Assembly: GCA_000231825.2 (NCBI GenBank) | Contig: JH720303.1 | Span: forward strand, 1,450,574 to 1,514,573 | Reading direction: 5' to 3' | DNA length: 64,000 nt | Source: Tetrahymena elliotti 4EA | Taxonomy: Eukaryota > Ciliophora > Oligohymenophorea > Hymenostomatida > Tetrahymenidae | Part shown: piece by piece, positions 61,388-64,000 of the stretch | Position numbering within the stretch: the first letter of the stretch is position 1 | Layout: the number at the start of each line of letters is the position of its first letter | Program-made: the position numbers and the translations under genes | Notes under the pieces: model-generated | What the model was told of the DNA's origin: nothing | Seen by the model: the letters and a program-made list of their open reading frames with translations, nothing else | The model's database searches: none

Positions 61388-64000
61388 ATGAAGAAAAGGT
61401 TTCTTTAATTATATTTATTCCCACTATATTTTATAGTATCGTTTTCGTAGCCTTTTCAATAAAACGATTGTGGGATAAATGGCTGTCTTAATTGCTTACC
61501 ACATATTAATATATGCTTAACATGTGATAAAAATATGATATATAATAGACCTAGATAATTATGTGAAAGAAGATAAGATTAATTGCCATCAACATATTTG
61601 GATTAATCATCTCTAAATAATAATACTTTATAATGTCATCCATCATGCAAATCTTGTAGCGGAGGCTTAGATTCCGATTGCTTAGAATGTTGGGATGGAT
61701 ATAGGCCTTTAGTGGATTCTGAAAATGTATTTATAAAATGTATTAGCTGTCCAAAAGATTGTTTAAGGTAATCAGATACATATTTTTATATTACTGAATA
61801 TGCAATTAGATTTGATTACCTTTCTTTAGAAGCTTTATTAAAATGACTTCCAAATATAGATATTTTATTTTAACAAAATATAGGTGCAATCAGCTAAATG
61901 TATGCCAATAATGTCGAGTAGGTTTTTTTTTAGACTTCATTTCTAATACTTGTAAGAGATGTGAATTTTAAGATTGCTTGGATTGCTCATAAAATATCTG
62001 TAACAAATGCATAGCACCTTATTAATTTAGTTTAATGAATAAATCATGTTAACCAAAAAATAAATGTCTGGCTGGATAATATTAGTAGTAGCCAGGGGTG
62101 TGCAAACCTTGTGATGATGCATGTAATCCAGAAATAATATAATAATTTTATACTTTCTACATGTTTAAATTAGAAGGGGCGGGCATATTAAAAAAAAATA
62201 ATTCTGGATTAATTTGTTTTCAAAAAAAAAAAATAGGTAAATCTTGTTTTGATTCAGGTGATAATTCTTGCTATGAGTGTAAACTAGGATTTTTCTTTAA
62301 TCTTCAAAATGAATGTACTAAATGTGATTCTAGTTGCCTAACTTGCCATGAATTTTCATCAAACTGCAGATCTTGCCCTCCAAACCTTAATTTATTAGCA
62401 AACAGATGTCTTAAAGATTGTGGTAAGGGATTTTATGCTGAAAATTAAATTTGTAAACCATGCCCTAATTAATGTGCTGAATGCCAGAGCCAAGTAAAAA
62501 TTTAACTTACAAATCGAATTTGCGCAAACAATAAATTATTAAATAAATAAATTTAGAATAACTGTTCGGTTTGTTTCGATAATTCTCAATATAAATTAAT
62601 TGATAATGTTTGCATATTGCGGTGTCCTAATTAGTAGTATGTTTAGATGACTGAAGAGGATTAGGAAAAGTGGTTAAAAAGGTAATACAATTTAATGCAA
62701 TTAAGCACTCTGACATGCTTATAGTGTAGCTCAATTTGCTCTACCTGCGTTCTATAACCTAATAGATGCACAAGCTGCAAATAAGGATTTGTCCTATACA
62801 AAAATAAATGTTTATAAAATTGCCCCCAAGGATATTACCAATAAATTGATGAAAACTAGCAACCAATTTGTTAGAAATGGTAACAATTATTTTCTAAAAT
62901 CAATTTATTAAGACCCATATAAATAATTTAGTCCTTATCCTTGTCTTTAGTGTTAATCAAAAGATATTTGTCTTAGTTGCTAAAATGGGTTTTCTTTATG
63001 GTAAAATGGAGTCTGTGGTTATGATTATTAAGTAGTTGGGACATGCTCTTAGAATTAATATTAATTTCAATCCATTTGGTAAAAAATAATTTAAAATGAA
63101 ATTTACTTATTTAGAATGTTTTAATAAAAATAGCTTTGATTAGTGCCCTTAAGGATCATTAGTAATTGGAAAATTATGTCTATGCTAAAATGGCTGCAAA
63201 TAATGCAGTTATGATTCATTAACAAATTCAATTAATTGCACATAGTGCGTTTCTCCAAGCTAATATATTTATTAAGAATCGTGTGTTTCGAAGTAATAAT
63301 TAATTAATTTATTAACATGCTTTAGAAGTTATTTTTAATATTTTATAAATCTAGCTGTCCTCCTTTATCCTTTGTTTAAGATTCTCCAATTAAAGCTTGC
63401 ACAAATTTTTGTGGTGAAAATTAAGTCAGGTAGATTCTGTTGAGTGGTAGATTTTGCTCAAAAAGTTGTGATACAGACACATTTAATTCATAAGCAGGAG
63501 TATGCAATTAGATCTAATGTGAAAAAGGATAATATTTTGATAATCAAAAGTATCAAAATTAACTTAAAATAAAGTAAATTATATTTTTATTTTTTAAGTC
63601 TTCTGAATAATTTAAAATTATTAGTAACAATATCAAAAATTTTCTGCAGTTTTGTGTGCCTTGTCATGCTGCCTGCTTAACTTGCACTGGGCCTTCATGT
63701 ATACATTTTTAATTAATAAATAAGAGATAAAAATCAATTTTGTTTATTTTTCTAATAGAATATGAATGTATTTCTTGTAGATCTTAGATAATACTGGTTC
63801 CTGGACCTTAATTAGTGTGTCCTTTAAACTGCTTTGGTATGAGTTCAGGAGTTTAAATATTTACTTTACCTGATAGTAAAGTTAAGTAAATACAATGTAT
63901 TCAATGCTAACCAGGATATTAAATACAATAAAATATTAGCATCAACAATATTTAATAATTAGTATGTGTGAAAAGTATCTCTTGTTTAAAGGATGAGTAA
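61388..64000 (+). CDS. Secreted or membrane protein with furin-like cysteine-rich repeats (partial, 5' part)
   Basis: The gene begins with a signal peptide (MKKRFLQLYLFPLYFIVSFS) at 61388 and runs off the window. Exon 1 (61388-61767) and exon 2 (from 61884) are joined in phase by an intron at 61768-61883. More introns lie near 62890-62930, 63080-63115, 63290-63355, 63560-63650 and 63710-63760. The protein is built from tandem CxxC-rich units such as CHPSCKSCSGGLDSDCLECW, CTKCDSSCLTCHEFSSNCRS, CAECQ and CSICSTCVL. This is the growth-factor-receptor/furin-like pattern common in large ciliate surface proteins. Such proteins usually have C-terminal membrane helices, but none falls inside the window. 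The function is unknown. Exact splice sites after 62890 are uncertain. Confidence 0.8.

Noticed and set aside
62161..62448. Independent small cysteine-rich gene
   Set aside because: It is an internal stretch of exon 2 of the furin-like repeat gene, bounded by TAA codons that encode Gln.

Overview
The window looks like macronuclear DNA of an oligohymenophorean ciliate, most likely Tetrahymena or a close relative. TAA and TAG are read as Gln throughout, only TGA acts as a stop, the sequence is very AT-rich, and the genes carry GT...AG introns of about 37-430 nt between long AT-rich spacers. All gene models below were made by eye: TAA/TAG were read as Gln and introns were placed where they join homologous frames in the correct phase. 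Two 100-N gaps are present (9032-9131 and 60432-60531). I saw no rRNA, tRNA or CRISPR array.

Layout. Positions 1-511 hold the 3' end of a P/Q-rich gene. A replication-fork Timeless/Tof1 homologue (1263-5319, minus) and a five-helix YIP1-family Golgi protein (6195-7396, minus) follow. A PC4/SUB1 coactivator (8042-8435, plus) comes next. After the first gap lie a broken mariner-type transposase fragment with an inverted-repeat element, and a small secreted peptide with inhibitor-cystine-knot cysteine spacing (10510-10731, minus). That peptide gene sits between two fragments of a degraded copy of the next gene family.

The centre (12128-41049) is an expansion zone of two interleaved families. 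The first is three large (about 1.7-1.8 kb codons) single-pass membrane proteins, A, B and C. Each has a signal peptide, a long LVIVD-type beta-propeller ectodomain, a cadherin-like (CADG-type) module, one membrane helix and a Q/N-rich cytosolic tail. Their exon lengths are almost identical. The second is three glutathione-peroxidase genes sharing an upstream element. Relics of each family lie among the live copies of the other, so the two appear to have duplicated together. Copy A has lost 95 nt, but a 37-nt intron-like segment could restore its frame. An unrelated gene with a conserved C-terminal domain sits between B and C.

The right part holds a myristoylation-type pseudokinase (41572-43968, minus), a Q/N/S-rich protein (44715-46802, minus), an FHA-domain protein (about 48371-49700, minus) and a very large TPR plus IQ-motif protein (49949-58432, minus). 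After a long empty spacer and the second gap comes the start of a secreted or membrane protein with furin-like cysteine-rich repeats, which runs off the right end.
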